This document shows positions 1-7,998 of a stretch of DNA of 20,152 bases, piece by piece (positions within the stretch are counted from its first letter, which is position 1; every line of letters starts with the position of its first letter). This stretch comes from an uncultured Paracoccus sp. (lineage in GTDB: Bacteria > Pseudomonadota > Alphaproteobacteria > Rhodobacterales > Rhodobacteraceae), in assembly GCA_937859005.1 (NCBI GenBank), contig CALLYR010000432.1, forward strand, positions 1 to 20,152. Reading direction: 5' to 3'. A model generated the notes under the pieces. It was given only the letters and a program-made list of their open reading frames with translations. It did not search any database and was not told the origin of the DNA. Both the position numbers and the translations under genes were made by a program.

Positions 1-1
1 G

Positions 2-334
2 GCCGCAATTCCGCTGCATGTCTGGGTGGGCCTCGCCATCCTTGCGCTGGTCGCGGTCCGGCTGGTCCTGCGCCGCCGCGCCGCCCCTGCCCCTGTCGAA
101 CCGGGGCTTCAGGGGACGCTGGCCGTCTGGGTCCACCGGCTGCTTTACCTGGGCGTGGTCGTCGTGGCCGCCTCGGGCATCGCCGCCTTTTTCGGCGGCC
201 TGCGCGAGGCGGGCGAGATGCACGAACTCCTCGGCAACGTCCTGTTTGCGCTGGTGGGGCTGCACATCCTGGCCGCGATCTATCACCAGCTCGTGCTGAA
301 GGACGGGCTGATCCGCCGGATGATCCCGCACTGA
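2..334 (+). CDS. Cytochrome b561-family membrane protein (5' truncated by window start)
   Basis: Only the last 110 residues are present. The reading frame is open from base 2, so the real start lies upstream; the GTG at 26 is internal. Three hydrophobic stretches are visible: one beginning I-P-L-H-V-W-V-G, one after W-V-H-R-L-L-Y, and a last one around H-E-L-L-G-N and G-L-H-I-L-A-A-I-Y-H. Histidines placed inside membrane helices are what bis-haem cytochrome b561 proteins use to hold b-type haem. The ending, L-V-L-K-D-G-L-I-R-R-M, is typical of bacterial b561 proteins. The likely role is electron transfer from the quinone pool in the inner membrane; the electron acceptor cannot be told from this fragment. 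The frame stops 59 bp before guaA and I see no strong terminator between them. The family call is fairly safe; the specific function is not. Confidence 0.8.
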   Translation, partial: AAIPLHVWVGLAILALVAVRLVLRRRAAPAPVEPGLQGTLAVWVHRLLYLGVVVVAASGIAAFFGGLREAGEMHELLGNVLFALVGLHILAAIYHQLVLKDGLIRRMIPH

Positions 335-358
335 GGCCCGGGGCCTGTCGCCGCCCTC

Positions 359-387
359 TTGCCGTAGGGGGTGGCGCGGCCTAAAGC
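359..387 (+). promoter_or_regulatory. Candidate sigma70-type promoter for guaA (possible leaderless mRNA)
   Basis: TTGCCG (359-364) and TAAAGC (382-387) are separated by exactly 17 bp, matching the -35/-10 consensus at 4 of 6 and 3 of 6 positions. Transcription would begin near 393-395, at the guaA ATG (394) itself. No Shine-Dalgarno-like purine run precedes that ATG, which fits a leaderless message. The match is modest and this is inference. Confidence 0.35.
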
Positions 388-393
388 GCGCTC

Positions 394-1949
<1,556 letters not shown>

Positions 1950-1953
<4 letters not shown>

Positions 1954-2315
1954 GCGACCATCACCACGGCGCGGACTGCGGCTGCGGCCATCACCATGCC
2001 GCCGCCGACGACCCCCATGCGATGCGGCAACCCTGCCAGGTGTCGCTGACCGGCCAGCTTGTGTGCCGCGATGTCACGGAAATGCTGGCGGTTCTGGACC
2101 ACGCGCAGGCGCATGTGGACGCCTCGCGCGCAGAACCCGGCTGCCTGATGTTCGACCTGCGCCAGACCGACGACCCGATGGTCTGGACGGTGGCCGAACT
2201 GTTCCGCGACGTGGCCGCCTATCGCGCCCATCAGGACCGCACCCGCGCCAGCGGCTGGGGCCGCGCCACCGCCGCCATCGAACGTCGCGGCTTCGACCGG
2301 CGCGGGCTGGACTGA
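1950..2315 (+). CDS. Small ABM-fold (putative quinol monooxygenase-like) protein with His/Cys-rich N-terminus
   Basis: The protein has 121 aa from the ATG at 1950, which forms an ATGA overlap with the guaA stop; an in-frame ATG at 1944 would add two residues. Residues 1-25 are metal-ligand rich: H-H-H near the start, C-G-C, then H-H-H and another His. The rest, from about residue 33, resembles the antibiotic-biosynthesis-monooxygenase (ABM/YgiN-like) dimeric ferredoxin fold: a beta strand L-T-G-Q-L-V-C, a helix, E-P-G-C-L-M-F-D-L-R-Q, W-T-V-A-E-L-F-R-D, then Y-R-A-H-Q. Known ABM proteins act on quinols, act on haem or have unknown substrates. I cannot assign a substrate here. The stop-start overlap implies co-translation with guaA, but no metabolic link is evident. 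The N-terminal tail could bind a metal or simply be a disordered His-rich leader. The fold call is moderately sure and the function unknown. Confidence 0.72.
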
Positions 2316-2364
2316 GCCGGGGGCCATGCCCTTGGCAGTCCGTCGACGGGCCATGCGCCCCGGC
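2316..2364 (+). terminator. Weak hairpin after guaA-ABM pair, possible terminator
   Basis: GCCGGGG (2316-2322) can pair with CCCCGGC (2358-2364), directly after the ABM gene. The loop is long (35 nt), with some internal pairing possible around G-G-G-C-C-A-T-G-C, which occurs twice. There is no T-tract. It could slow or end transcription between the convergent ABM and corC genes, but the evidence is weak. Confidence 0.25.
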
Positions 2365-2596
2365 TGACTGCATGAGGGATGTAGAACTCGCCGCCGTCGG
2401 GCAAAGCGGCCTCTCGCGCCCCGTCTCGCAGCAATGGCGGCGGATCCGGGAATTCCGATGCAGCATCTGCCGACCGCGCCCCGCAGTTGGGGTCCCGATC
2501 GGCTGCCCGATATCGGACACCGCTCTCGGACGCGTTCTCCGTCAGGGCAAGGCCCGCCTCAAAGCCCTTTCAGGAAACCGTCACCGGCATCCAGCC
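2365..2596. other. Intergenic region without a convincing gene
   Basis: Together with the hairpin before it, this is the longest gene-free stretch of the window (281 bp, 2316-2596). It lies between two convergent units, guaA-ABM (+) and phoH-ybeY-corC (-). Frames are open across it on both strands, but their codon use lacks the strong G/C third-position preference of the neighbours (codons such as GTA, CAA, ATA and CGA occur). None reads like a protein family I know, and none has a clear ribosome-binding site. It could be plain spacer, a decayed gene or an unrecognised RNA. Confidence 0.5.
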
Positions 2597-3535
2597 TCAG
2601 GCCCCGTCAACCGGGGTTTCCTCGGCCCCGGCAGAGTCTTCGGGCAATCGCAGGCGGATGCTCTTGACCCGGCGGGCATCGGCATCCACGACCTCGAACC
2701 GGATGCCGTTTTCATGGGTGACAACCTCGCCCTGTGCAGGCACATGCCCGGCCAGCATGAAGACCAGCCCGCCCAGCGTGTCGATTTCCTCCTCGTATTC
2801 GCCAGAGACCAGACGGGTGCCGATCTCGGCCTCGACCGCCTCGATGGGGGCACGGGACTGCACCAGCCACTGGCCGGAGGCTTCCTGCACCCACAGTCCC
2901 TCTTTTCCTTCGTCATGCTCGTCGTCGATCTCGCCCAGGACCTGTTCGACCAGATCCTCGATGGTGACCAGCCCGTCCACGCCGCCGTATTCGTCGATCA
3001 CCAGTGCCATATGAATGCGCTTCTGCTGCATCTGCTGCAGCAGCGCCCCGATGGGCATGGAGCCGGGCACATAAAGCAGCGGCCTCAGCAGCGGCCTCAA
3101 TGCGAAACGGACCGGCGCGCGTATGCCGAAGCCATGCTTGAGCGCCAGATCCTTCAGATGGATCAGCCCCAGCGGCTCGTCCAGGTTGCCGCGATGGACC
3201 GGCACGCGGGAATAGCCGTGTTCGCGGAACACCTCGACCAGTTCGTGCAGGCTGACGGTCACGGGGACCGCCACGATCTCGGCCCGGGGCACGGCCACAT
3301 CGTCCACCGACTTGCGCCGCAGGTTGAGCAGGCCGGGCGCCTGCCCCGCCACCGCCGCCTCCATCATGGACGGGGGCGGCTCGTCCGCATCGCCCGGATT
3401 GGCGCCGAAACGTCCCAGGATGCGCCCAAACAAGCCTCGCGACGGAGGCTTGTCGCCCCCCTCGCCGTCCGAGCCATCGGACCAGCCGGCGGGTTCGGAC
3501 GAGGTTGGCGGGTCGGTGTTCCGCGTCTCGTTCAT
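2597..3535 (-). CDS. corC: CorC/HlyC-family protein with CBS pair (transporter-associated)
   Basis: A 312-aa protein made of an acidic, Gly/Ser-rich N-terminal stretch (about 1-60), two CBS domains (about 78-140 and 150-205) and a C-terminal CorC_HlyC domain (about 220-300). Landmarks include V-P-R-A-E-I-V-A, H-G-Y-S-R-V-P-V, D-E-Y-G-G-V-D-G-L-V-T-I-E-D-L-V-E and T-L-G-G-L-V-F-M-L. There are no membrane helices, so it is the soluble CorC type, not the membrane CNNM/TlyC long form. CBS pairs bind adenine nucleotides. CorC has been linked to magnesium/cobalt resistance and efflux, and the literature calls of 'hemolysin' for this family are weakly founded. The ATG at 3535 has a GAGAAG ribosome-binding site. 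It starts 9 bp after the ybeY stop, as the last gene of phoH-ybeY-corC. In many proteobacteria lnt follows corC; it does not here. Confidence 0.9.
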   Translation of the reverse strand: MNETRNTDPPTSSEPAGWSDGSDGEGGDKPPSRGLFGRILGRFGANPGDADEPPPSMMEAAVAGQAPGLLNLRRKSVDDVAVPRAEIVAVPVTVSLHELVEVFREHGYSRVPVHRGNLDEPLGLIHLKDLALKHGFGIRAPVRFALRPLLRPLLYVPGSMPIGALLQQMQQKRIHMALVIDEYGGVDGLVTIEDLVEQVLGEIDDEHDEGKEGLWVQEASGQWLVQSRAPIEAVEAEIGTRLVSGEYEEEIDTLGGLVFMLAGHVPAQGEVVTHENGIRFEVVDADARRVKSIRLRLPEDSAGAEETPVDGA

Positions 3536-3544
3536 CGTGTCTTC

Positions 3545-4075
3545 TCAACCATAGGGGTCAGGAATGCCCAGGCGTCCCAGAATCGAACGTTCGGCATCTT
3601 CCATGGTTTCGGCGTCCGCGTCGATCTCGTGGTCATAACCGGCCAGATGCAGGATCGCGTGGACCAGAAGATGGGTGACGTGAGCGTTCAGGGGCTTGCC
3701 CTGCGCCTCGGCCTCGCGCAGGCAGGTGTCATAGCTGATGGCGATGTCGCCCAGTTCGGGACCCTGCGGCGGGACCGGAGCGTCGCCCGGCTGGCGCGGC
3801 GCGGGTTCGGTGGCGGGCCAGCTGAGAACGTTGGTGGGTTTCGGCTTGCCGCGGAAATGGTCGTTCAACGCTGCGATGCGGGCATCGTCGCACCCCATCA
3901 CGACGATCTCGACCTGGTCGATGCCCAGATAATCCGTGGCCGCATCGGCCGCGCGCGCGGCAAGGGCGGGCAGGCCCGCATCCAGCCAGCGTTCGTCCTC
4001 GATCACGATGTCCACGGGTCCGGCGTCCGGTTCGCCGGCAGGATGGACGCGGGGATCGCCGGCTGCGTCACTCAT
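3545..4075 (-). CDS. ybeY: Endoribonuclease YbeY (rRNA maturation factor)
   Basis: YbeY is a zinc-dependent single-strand endoribonuclease needed for 16S rRNA 3'-end maturation and ribosome quality control. The start chosen is ATG 4075, giving 176 aa; the open frame extends further upstream but only inside phoH and does not resemble the family there. The zinc site is clear: V-H-A-I-L-H-L-A-G-Y-D-H with His139, His143 and His149, followed by a D/E-rich helix. The E-L-G-D-I-A-I-S segment just before is also family-typical. The second position of the classical H-G-x-L-H motif is Ala instead of Gly, probably a tolerated lineage variant. The N-terminal about 20 residues are Asp/Pro-rich and poorly conserved-looking. 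The ATG overlaps the phoH stop by 8 bp (4068-4075), so translation is likely coupled. Confidence 0.95.
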   Translation of the reverse strand: MSDAAGDPRVHPAGEPDAGPVDIVIEDERWLDAGLPALAARAADAATDYLGIDQVEIVVMGCDDARIAALNDHFRGKPKPTNVLSWPATEPAPRQPGDAPVPPQGPELGDIAISYDTCLREAEAQGKPLNAHVTHLLVHAILHLAGYDHEIDADAETMEDAERSILGRLGIPDPYG

Positions 4076-5219
4076 CCTGCAGTCCTCCCTGCGGAATGTT
4101 GCGGCGCCAGGTGTCGCGGCGCGGCGGATAGGCGCCATATCCTTCGCCGGGCCGTTCGCCCGCGGCCAGCGCGCGGACCGCTGCTGCCTCGTCGTCGGCA
4201 TCATAGGCATGGATGACGCGGGCCACCAGCGGATGGCGCACCACATCGGCGGCGGTGAAATAGCTGAAGGAAATGCCCGGCACGCTTTTCAGGATGCGTT
4301 CGGCGTCGGCCAGGCCGGACTGCACTCCGCGCGGCAGGTCCACCTGGGTGCGGTCGCCGGTGATGACCATGCGCGAGCCTTCGCCGAGGCGGGTCAGGAA
4401 CATCTTCATCTGCATGGATGTGGCGTTCTGCGCCTCGTCCAGCACGACGAAGGCATTGGACAGCGTGCGGCCGCGCATGAACGCGAGCGGCGCGATCTCG
4501 ATGCGCTTGTCCTCCATCAGCTTCTGCATCTGCTTGGCGGGAAGGAAATCGTTCAGCGCGTCGTAAAGCGGCTGCATGTAGGGATCGACCTTCTCCTTCA
4601 TGTCGCCGGGCAGGAAACCCAGCCGCTCGCCCGCCTCGACCGCGGGACGGGACAGGATGATCCGGTCCACATGCCCCCCGATCAGCAGCGTGACGCCCAC
4701 CGCCACGGCCAGATAGGTCTTGCCGGTGCCCGCCGGGCCGATGCCGAAGGCCAGTTCGTTGGCGAACAGCGCGCGGACGTAATCCTTCTGCGCCTCGGTC
4801 CGGGGCTCGACGAGTTTCTTGCGGGTGCGCAACTCGATGGGACCGGCGGCGAACATTTCCAGCTGTTCGGCAGGGGTCGGGCCGGGGCCGTCGCCGTCGC
4901 TGCCCATGCGCAGGGCGGATTCGACCTCGGCCATCTCGACCGGCTTGTTCTGTTCCAGCCGGGCGTAAAGCCCGCGCAGGATCTGCGCGGCCTCGGCCTG
5001 CGCCTCGGGCGCGCCCACGATGGCCAGCTGGTTGCCGCGGTGCAGCAGATGCACGCCCAGCACCTGTTCGATCCGGGCCAGATGGCGGTCGTGCGGGCCG
5101 CACAGCGCGATCAGCAGCCGGTTGTCGGGAAATTCCAGCAGGGTCTCGCCGGCAGGGGCAGTCGCGGGGGACGTGGGGGAAAGACCCAAGGGAACCTCAT
5201 CGTCGGATAACGGGATCAT
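4068..5219 (-). CDS. phoH: PhoH-like ATPase (YbeZ)
   Basis: A cytosolic PhoH-family P-loop ATPase of 383 aa. Proteins of this type sit beside YbeY in most proteobacteria and are thought to act with it in RNA processing or helicase-like functions. An N-terminal KH-like region (about 28-90) carries N-R-L-L-I-A-L-C-G and later L-A-I-V-G. The ATPase core has Walker A G-P-A-G-T-G-K-T (161-168), R-P-A-V-E-A-G-E-R-L-G-F-L-P-G (about 191-205) and Walker B V-V-L-D-E-A-Q-N (258-265), then I-T-G-D-R-T-Q-V-D-L-P. The C-terminal about 45 residues are a variable Ala/Arg/Glu-rich tail. The ATG at 5219 has no good ribosome-binding site, but I find no better start. It is the first gene of phoH-ybeY-corC and is separated by 81 bp from mlaF upstream. 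An own promoter in that gap is possible, but I could not find a convincing one. Confidence 0.95.
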   Translation of the reverse strand: MIPLSDDEVPLGLSPTSPATAPAGETLLEFPDNRLLIALCGPHDRHLARIEQVLGVHLLHRGNQLAIVGAPEAQAEAAQILRGLYARLEQNKPVEMAEVESALRMGSDGDGPGPTPAEQLEMFAAGPIELRTRKKLVEPRTEAQKDYVRALFANELAFGIGPAGTGKTYLAVAVGVTLLIGGHVDRIILSRPAVEAGERLGFLPGDMKEKVDPYMQPLYDALNDFLPAKQMQKLMEDKRIEIAPLAFMRGRTLSNAFVVLDEAQNATSMQMKMFLTRLGEGSRMVITGDRTQVDLPRGVQSGLADAERILKSVPGISFSYFTAADVVRHPLVARVIHAYDADDEAAAVRALAAGERPGEGYGAYPPRRDTWRRNIPQGGLQDE

Positions 5220-5300
5220 GGTCGCAAGCCGTGCCGGTCAAGGCAAGGGTCCTTGGCCACGGAAAGCGGCAATGTGGCAGGATTTCCCGACACGTCCCTG

Positions 5301-6029
5301 TCAGTCGCGCGGACGGCCCTCGACAAAGGCGCGCAGTTCCTCGTCGGGGGCGGTGTCCAGTTCGGCCACGGTTCCCTGCCAGCGCAGCCGCCCTTCGGAC
5401 AGCATCGCGACGCGGTGCGCGATATCCCGCGCGCTTTTCATGTCATGGGTGATGGTGACGGTGGTGGCGCCGGTTTCGGTCACGATCTCGCGGATCAGCG
5501 TGTTGATCGAGGCCGCGCGCTGCGGGTCAAGGCCCGTGGTCGGCTCGTCAAAGAAGATCACCTTGGGATCGGCCGCGATGGCGCGCGCCAGTCCCACGCG
5601 CTTGCGCATTCCCCCCGACAGTTCCGACGGCATCAGGTCGGCGACATCCCGCCCCAGCCCCACCCGCGCCAGCCGTTCGACGGCCCGCGCCCGCGCCTGT
5701 TCGGCCGGCATGGTCCGCAGCAGCCGGAATGCCACGTTGCGCCAGACCGGCAGGCTGTCGAACAGCGCCGCGCTTTGGAACAGCATCCCGAAATCCAGCA
5801 TGAAGGCCGCCCGGACCGCGGGGGTCGCAGGCCGGCCGTTCAGCCGCACCACGCCTTCGTCCGGCGGCTCCAGCCCCAGGATCGCGCGCAGCAGGACCGA
5901 CTTGCCGGTGCCGGACCCGCCGATCACCACAAGGCTTTCCCCTTGCCCCACGGTCAGGTCGATGCCGTCCAGCACCCGGTTGCGCCCGAAACTTTTCGTC
6001 AGGCCCCGCGTCTCGATCACCGGGGTCAC
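5301..6029 (-). CDS. mlaF: MlaF-like ABC transporter ATP-binding protein
   Basis: ATPase subunit of an MCE-type (Mla/Ttg2) lipid transporter that moves phospholipids between the inner and outer membranes. It has 242 aa from the GTG at 6029, which overlaps the mlaE stop as GTGA; the frame is open further upstream but there overlaps mlaE out of frame. Motifs: Walker A G-G-S-G-T-G-K-S (37-44), Q-loop region F-G-M-L-F-Q-S-A-A-L-F-D-S-L (about 80-93), signature L-S-G-G-M-R-K-R (137-144), Walker B K-V-I-F-F-D-E-P-T-T-G-L-D-P, and switch His in T-I-T-H-D. The F-Q-S-A-A-L-F-D-S-L and S-G-G-M-R-K-R segments are characteristic of MlaF rather than other importers. Partners expected but missing from the window are an MCE protein (MlaD) and MlaB/MlaC. 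The last gene of alr-mlaE-mlaF. Confidence 0.92.
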   Translation of the reverse strand: MTPVIETRGLTKSFGRNRVLDGIDLTVGQGESLVVIGGSGTGKSVLLRAILGLEPPDEGVVRLNGRPATPAVRAAFMLDFGMLFQSAALFDSLPVWRNVAFRLLRTMPAEQARARAVERLARVGLGRDVADLMPSELSGGMRKRVGLARAIAADPKVIFFDEPTTGLDPQRAASINTLIREIVTETGATTVTITHDMKSARDIAHRVAMLSEGRLRWQGTVAELDTAPDEELRAFVEGRPRD

Positions 6030-6787
6030 GTGAAGAACAGTCCCGTCAGCAGGAAATTGGCGGCCAGGATCCCGACCGAGGCCGCGACCACCGCATTCGT
6101 CGTTGCGCGCCCCACGCCCTGCGCGCCGCGCCCCGCATTCATCCCGAACCAGCAGCCCGCCAGCGCGACCAGCCCGCCGAAGACCGCGCCCTTGATCAGG
6201 CCGGAAATCACGTCCCAGCGTTCCAGATAGGCCCAGCTGTTCGACAGATACCCCTGCGAGGTGAAGCCCAGCGTCGTCGTGCCGACCAGCCAGCCCCCCA
6301 TGATCCCGATGCTGTCGCCCACGCCCACCAGCACCGGCACCGCCAGCACCGCCGCCCACAGCCGGGGCGTGACCAGCCAGCCCATCGGATCGGTGGACAG
6401 CGTCACCAGCGCGTCGATCTGTTCGGTGACCCGCATCGAGCCGATTTCCGCCGCGATCGACGAGGCCACCCGCGCCGCGACCATCAGGCCGCCCAGCACC
6501 GGCCCCAATTCGCGCACCATGCCGATGGCGACGATGGCGGGAACCACATCGCCCGCCTGAAAGCGTTCGCCGCCCGCATTGATCTGCAGGGCCAGCGCCG
6601 CGCCGGTGAACAGCGCGGTCATCCCCACCACCGGCAGCGACAGCCAGCCGATCCGCAGCAGCTGTTCGCCCAGCAGGCGCGGCGCGAACCCCGGCGCGGC
6701 AAGGCCGCGCAGGGCGAATATCGTCACCCGTCCGCTCCAGCGGACCGTGGCGATGGTCGCGCGGCCGATCAGGCGGACAGGATTCAC
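6026..6787 (-). CDS. mlaE: MlaE-like ABC transporter permease
   Basis: Integral inner-membrane permease (253 aa) of an MCE-type lipid transport system. About five to six hydrophobic helices are seen, for example around L-P-V-V-G-M-T-A-L-F-T, A-A-V-L-A-V-P-V-L-V-G-V and A-V-F-G-G-L-V-A-L-A. The hallmark segment is V-R-E-L-G-P-V-L-G-G-L followed by A-R-V-A-S-S-I-A-A-E-I-G and M-R-V-T-E-Q-I-D-A-L, nearly identical in form to MlaE/TTG2B. The N-terminus carries a short amphipathic stretch before the first helix, as usual. Translation starts at GTG 6787, which overlaps the alr stop by four bases (6784-6787), and the gene's own stop overlaps mlaF in the same way. Both overlaps imply coupled translation and fixed stoichiometry with mlaF. 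Confidence 0.93.
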   Translation of the reverse strand: MNPVRLIGRATIATVRWSGRVTIFALRGLAAPGFAPRLLGEQLLRIGWLSLPVVGMTALFTGAALALQINAGGERFQAGDVVPAIVAIGMVRELGPVLGGLMVAARVASSIAAEIGSMRVTEQIDALVTLSTDPMGWLVTPRLWAAVLAVPVLVGVGDSIGIMGGWLVGTTTLGFTSQGYLSNSWAYLERWDVISGLIKGAVFGGLVALAGCWFGMNAGRGAQGVGRATTNAVVAASVGILAANFLLTGLFFT

Positions 6788-7818
6788 ACCCAGTTCCGCC
6801 CGTAACGGGGTCCCAGAGAGGTCAGGATCTCATAGCCGATCGTGCCGGCACGCGCCGCCAGCGCATCCACGCCCTGCCGCGCATTCAGGATGTCCAGCAT
6901 GGCCGGCACATCGGGCAGATCGGTCACATCCGCGGTGATCAGGTCCATCGACACGCGCCCGATCATCGGACAGGCGCGGTCCCCGGCCCACAGGCTGACC
7001 CCCTTGCCCGACAGCGCGCGCAGCAATCCGTCGGCATAGCCCGCCGACAGGGTGGCGATGCGCGACGGGCGCGCGGCCGTCCAGCCGCAGCCATAGCCCA
7101 CCGATTCACCAGGGCCGACCATGCGGGTCTGGATTACCTCCAGCGCCAGGGTGACGACTGGGCGGGCGGCGGCATAGGGTTCGCCCCCGTAAAGGCCGAT
7201 GCCGGGCCGCACCAGGTCGAAATGGTAATCATGCCCCAGCAGGATGCCGCCCGTGGCGGCCAGCGACCGGGGCGCCGCGACGCCTTCGGTCATGGCGCGG
7301 AACTGCGCCAGTTGCGCGGCATTCGCGGCATGTTCCGGTTCGTCCGCGCAGGCCAGATGCGACATGACCAGCGCGGGACCGATACCCTCGGCCGTGCGGG
7401 CGGACAGCGCCTCGGACCGCAGGGCGGCCCATTCGGCGGGCTCCATCCCCAGCCGGTTCATCCCGCTGTCAAGCTGGATGGCAAAGACCCCCTGCGGCCG
7501 CAGCGCGCGGTCGCGGAAGAACTGCCCGGCGCTGTTCAGCACCGGGATCAGGCCATCCAGCCCCTCGCCGGGCATATGGCCGGACAGGATGAAGATGCGG
7601 GCATCGGCAGGCAGGACGGGCCGGATCGCGCGCCCTTCGGCCGCCTGCGCGACAAAGAAGTCGCGGGCCCCCGCCTGATACAGCGCGGGCGCCACCTTCT
7701 GCGCCCCCAGCCCATAGGCGTCGGCCTTGACCACCGCCGCCGCTCGTGCACCCGCGGCCTGCGCCGCCAGCGCCTTCCAGTTGGCCACGATGGCCCCAAG
7801 ATCGATCGTCAGTCCCAT
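6784..7818 (-). CDS. alr: Alanine racemase
   Basis: PLP-dependent fold-type III racemase making D-alanine for peptidoglycan. From ATG 7818 it has 344 aa, close to family length. That start places the expected L-T-I-D-L-G-A-I-V-A-N-W right at the N-terminus; an alternative ATG at 7875 would add 19 atypical residues. PLP lysine is in V-V-K-A-D-A-Y-G-L-G (Lys31). The opposite-face catalytic Tyr is in S-V-G-Y-G-C-G-W (Tyr242). Other family marks are Q-L-D-S-G-M-N-R-L-G, L-V-R-P-G-I-G-L-Y-G, L-S-A-G-Y-A-D-G and I-G-R-V-S-M-D-L-I. It heads an operon with mlaE and mlaF, so D-Ala supply and envelope lipid transport may be co-expressed. Divergent from pccB across a 180-bp AT-rich gap. Whether it is the biosynthetic or a catabolic (DadX) isozyme cannot be told; context favours biosynthetic. 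Confidence 0.95.
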   Translation of the reverse strand: MGLTIDLGAIVANWKALAAQAAGARAAAVVKADAYGLGAQKVAPALYQAGARDFFVAQAAEGRAIRPVLPADARIFILSGHMPGEGLDGLIPVLNSAGQFFRDRALRPQGVFAIQLDSGMNRLGMEPAEWAALRSEALSARTAEGIGPALVMSHLACADEPEHAANAAQLAQFRAMTEGVAAPRSLAATGGILLGHDYHFDLVRPGIGLYGGEPYAAARPVVTLALEVIQTRMVGPGESVGYGCGWTAARPSRIATLSAGYADGLLRALSGKGVSLWAGDRACPMIGRVSMDLITADVTDLPDVPAMLDILNARQGVDALAARAGTIGYEILTSLGPRYGRNWV

Positions 7819-7890
7819 GGCGGCGGGATGCGCCCTCGTCCCTGCGGCGTCAAGTCTGCACCTGTCCCGGTGCATGCCGGCGCATACTAT

Positions 7891-7974
7891 TTTGCATTTT
7901 TTAGGGTCATCTAAGTACCATATTTGCAAACTTTCCGCTTTTCGCTTTGCGCCCCGGCGGCGTCACATTACTGT
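7891..7974 (+). promoter_or_regulatory. pccB control region with TTTGCAAA palindrome (PccR/ScfR-like box)
   Basis: Bases 7884-7945 are AT-rich in an otherwise very GC-rich window. A perfect palindrome TTTGCAAA lies at 7923-7930, with a related TTTGCATT at 7891-7898 (32 bp, about three helical turns, upstream) and TTTGCG at 7946-7951. As I recall, the Rhodobacter sphaeroides propionyl-CoA regulator PccR acts through a pair of TTTGCAAA boxes four bases apart upstream of pccB. Here only one box is perfect and the four-spaced partner is degenerate. A weak promoter (TTGCGC 7947-7952, 16-bp spacer, TACTGT 7969-7974) would put the box near position -55. The pccR gene itself is not in the window. Confidence 0.55.
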
Positions 7975-7998
7975 CGCCCGAAACCGACGGAGGGTGGG

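Noticed and set aside
3545..4246. Longer YbeY form starting at 4246
   Set aside because: The extra N-terminal 57 residues are Met/Arg/Pro-rich, lie wholly within phoH in another frame, and do not resemble the family. ATG 4075 overlapping the phoH stop is the sensible start.
6784..7929. Longer alanine racemase form starting at 7929
   Set aside because: The extra part covers the AT-rich promoter region and is not family-like. ATG 7818 fits the known N-terminus.
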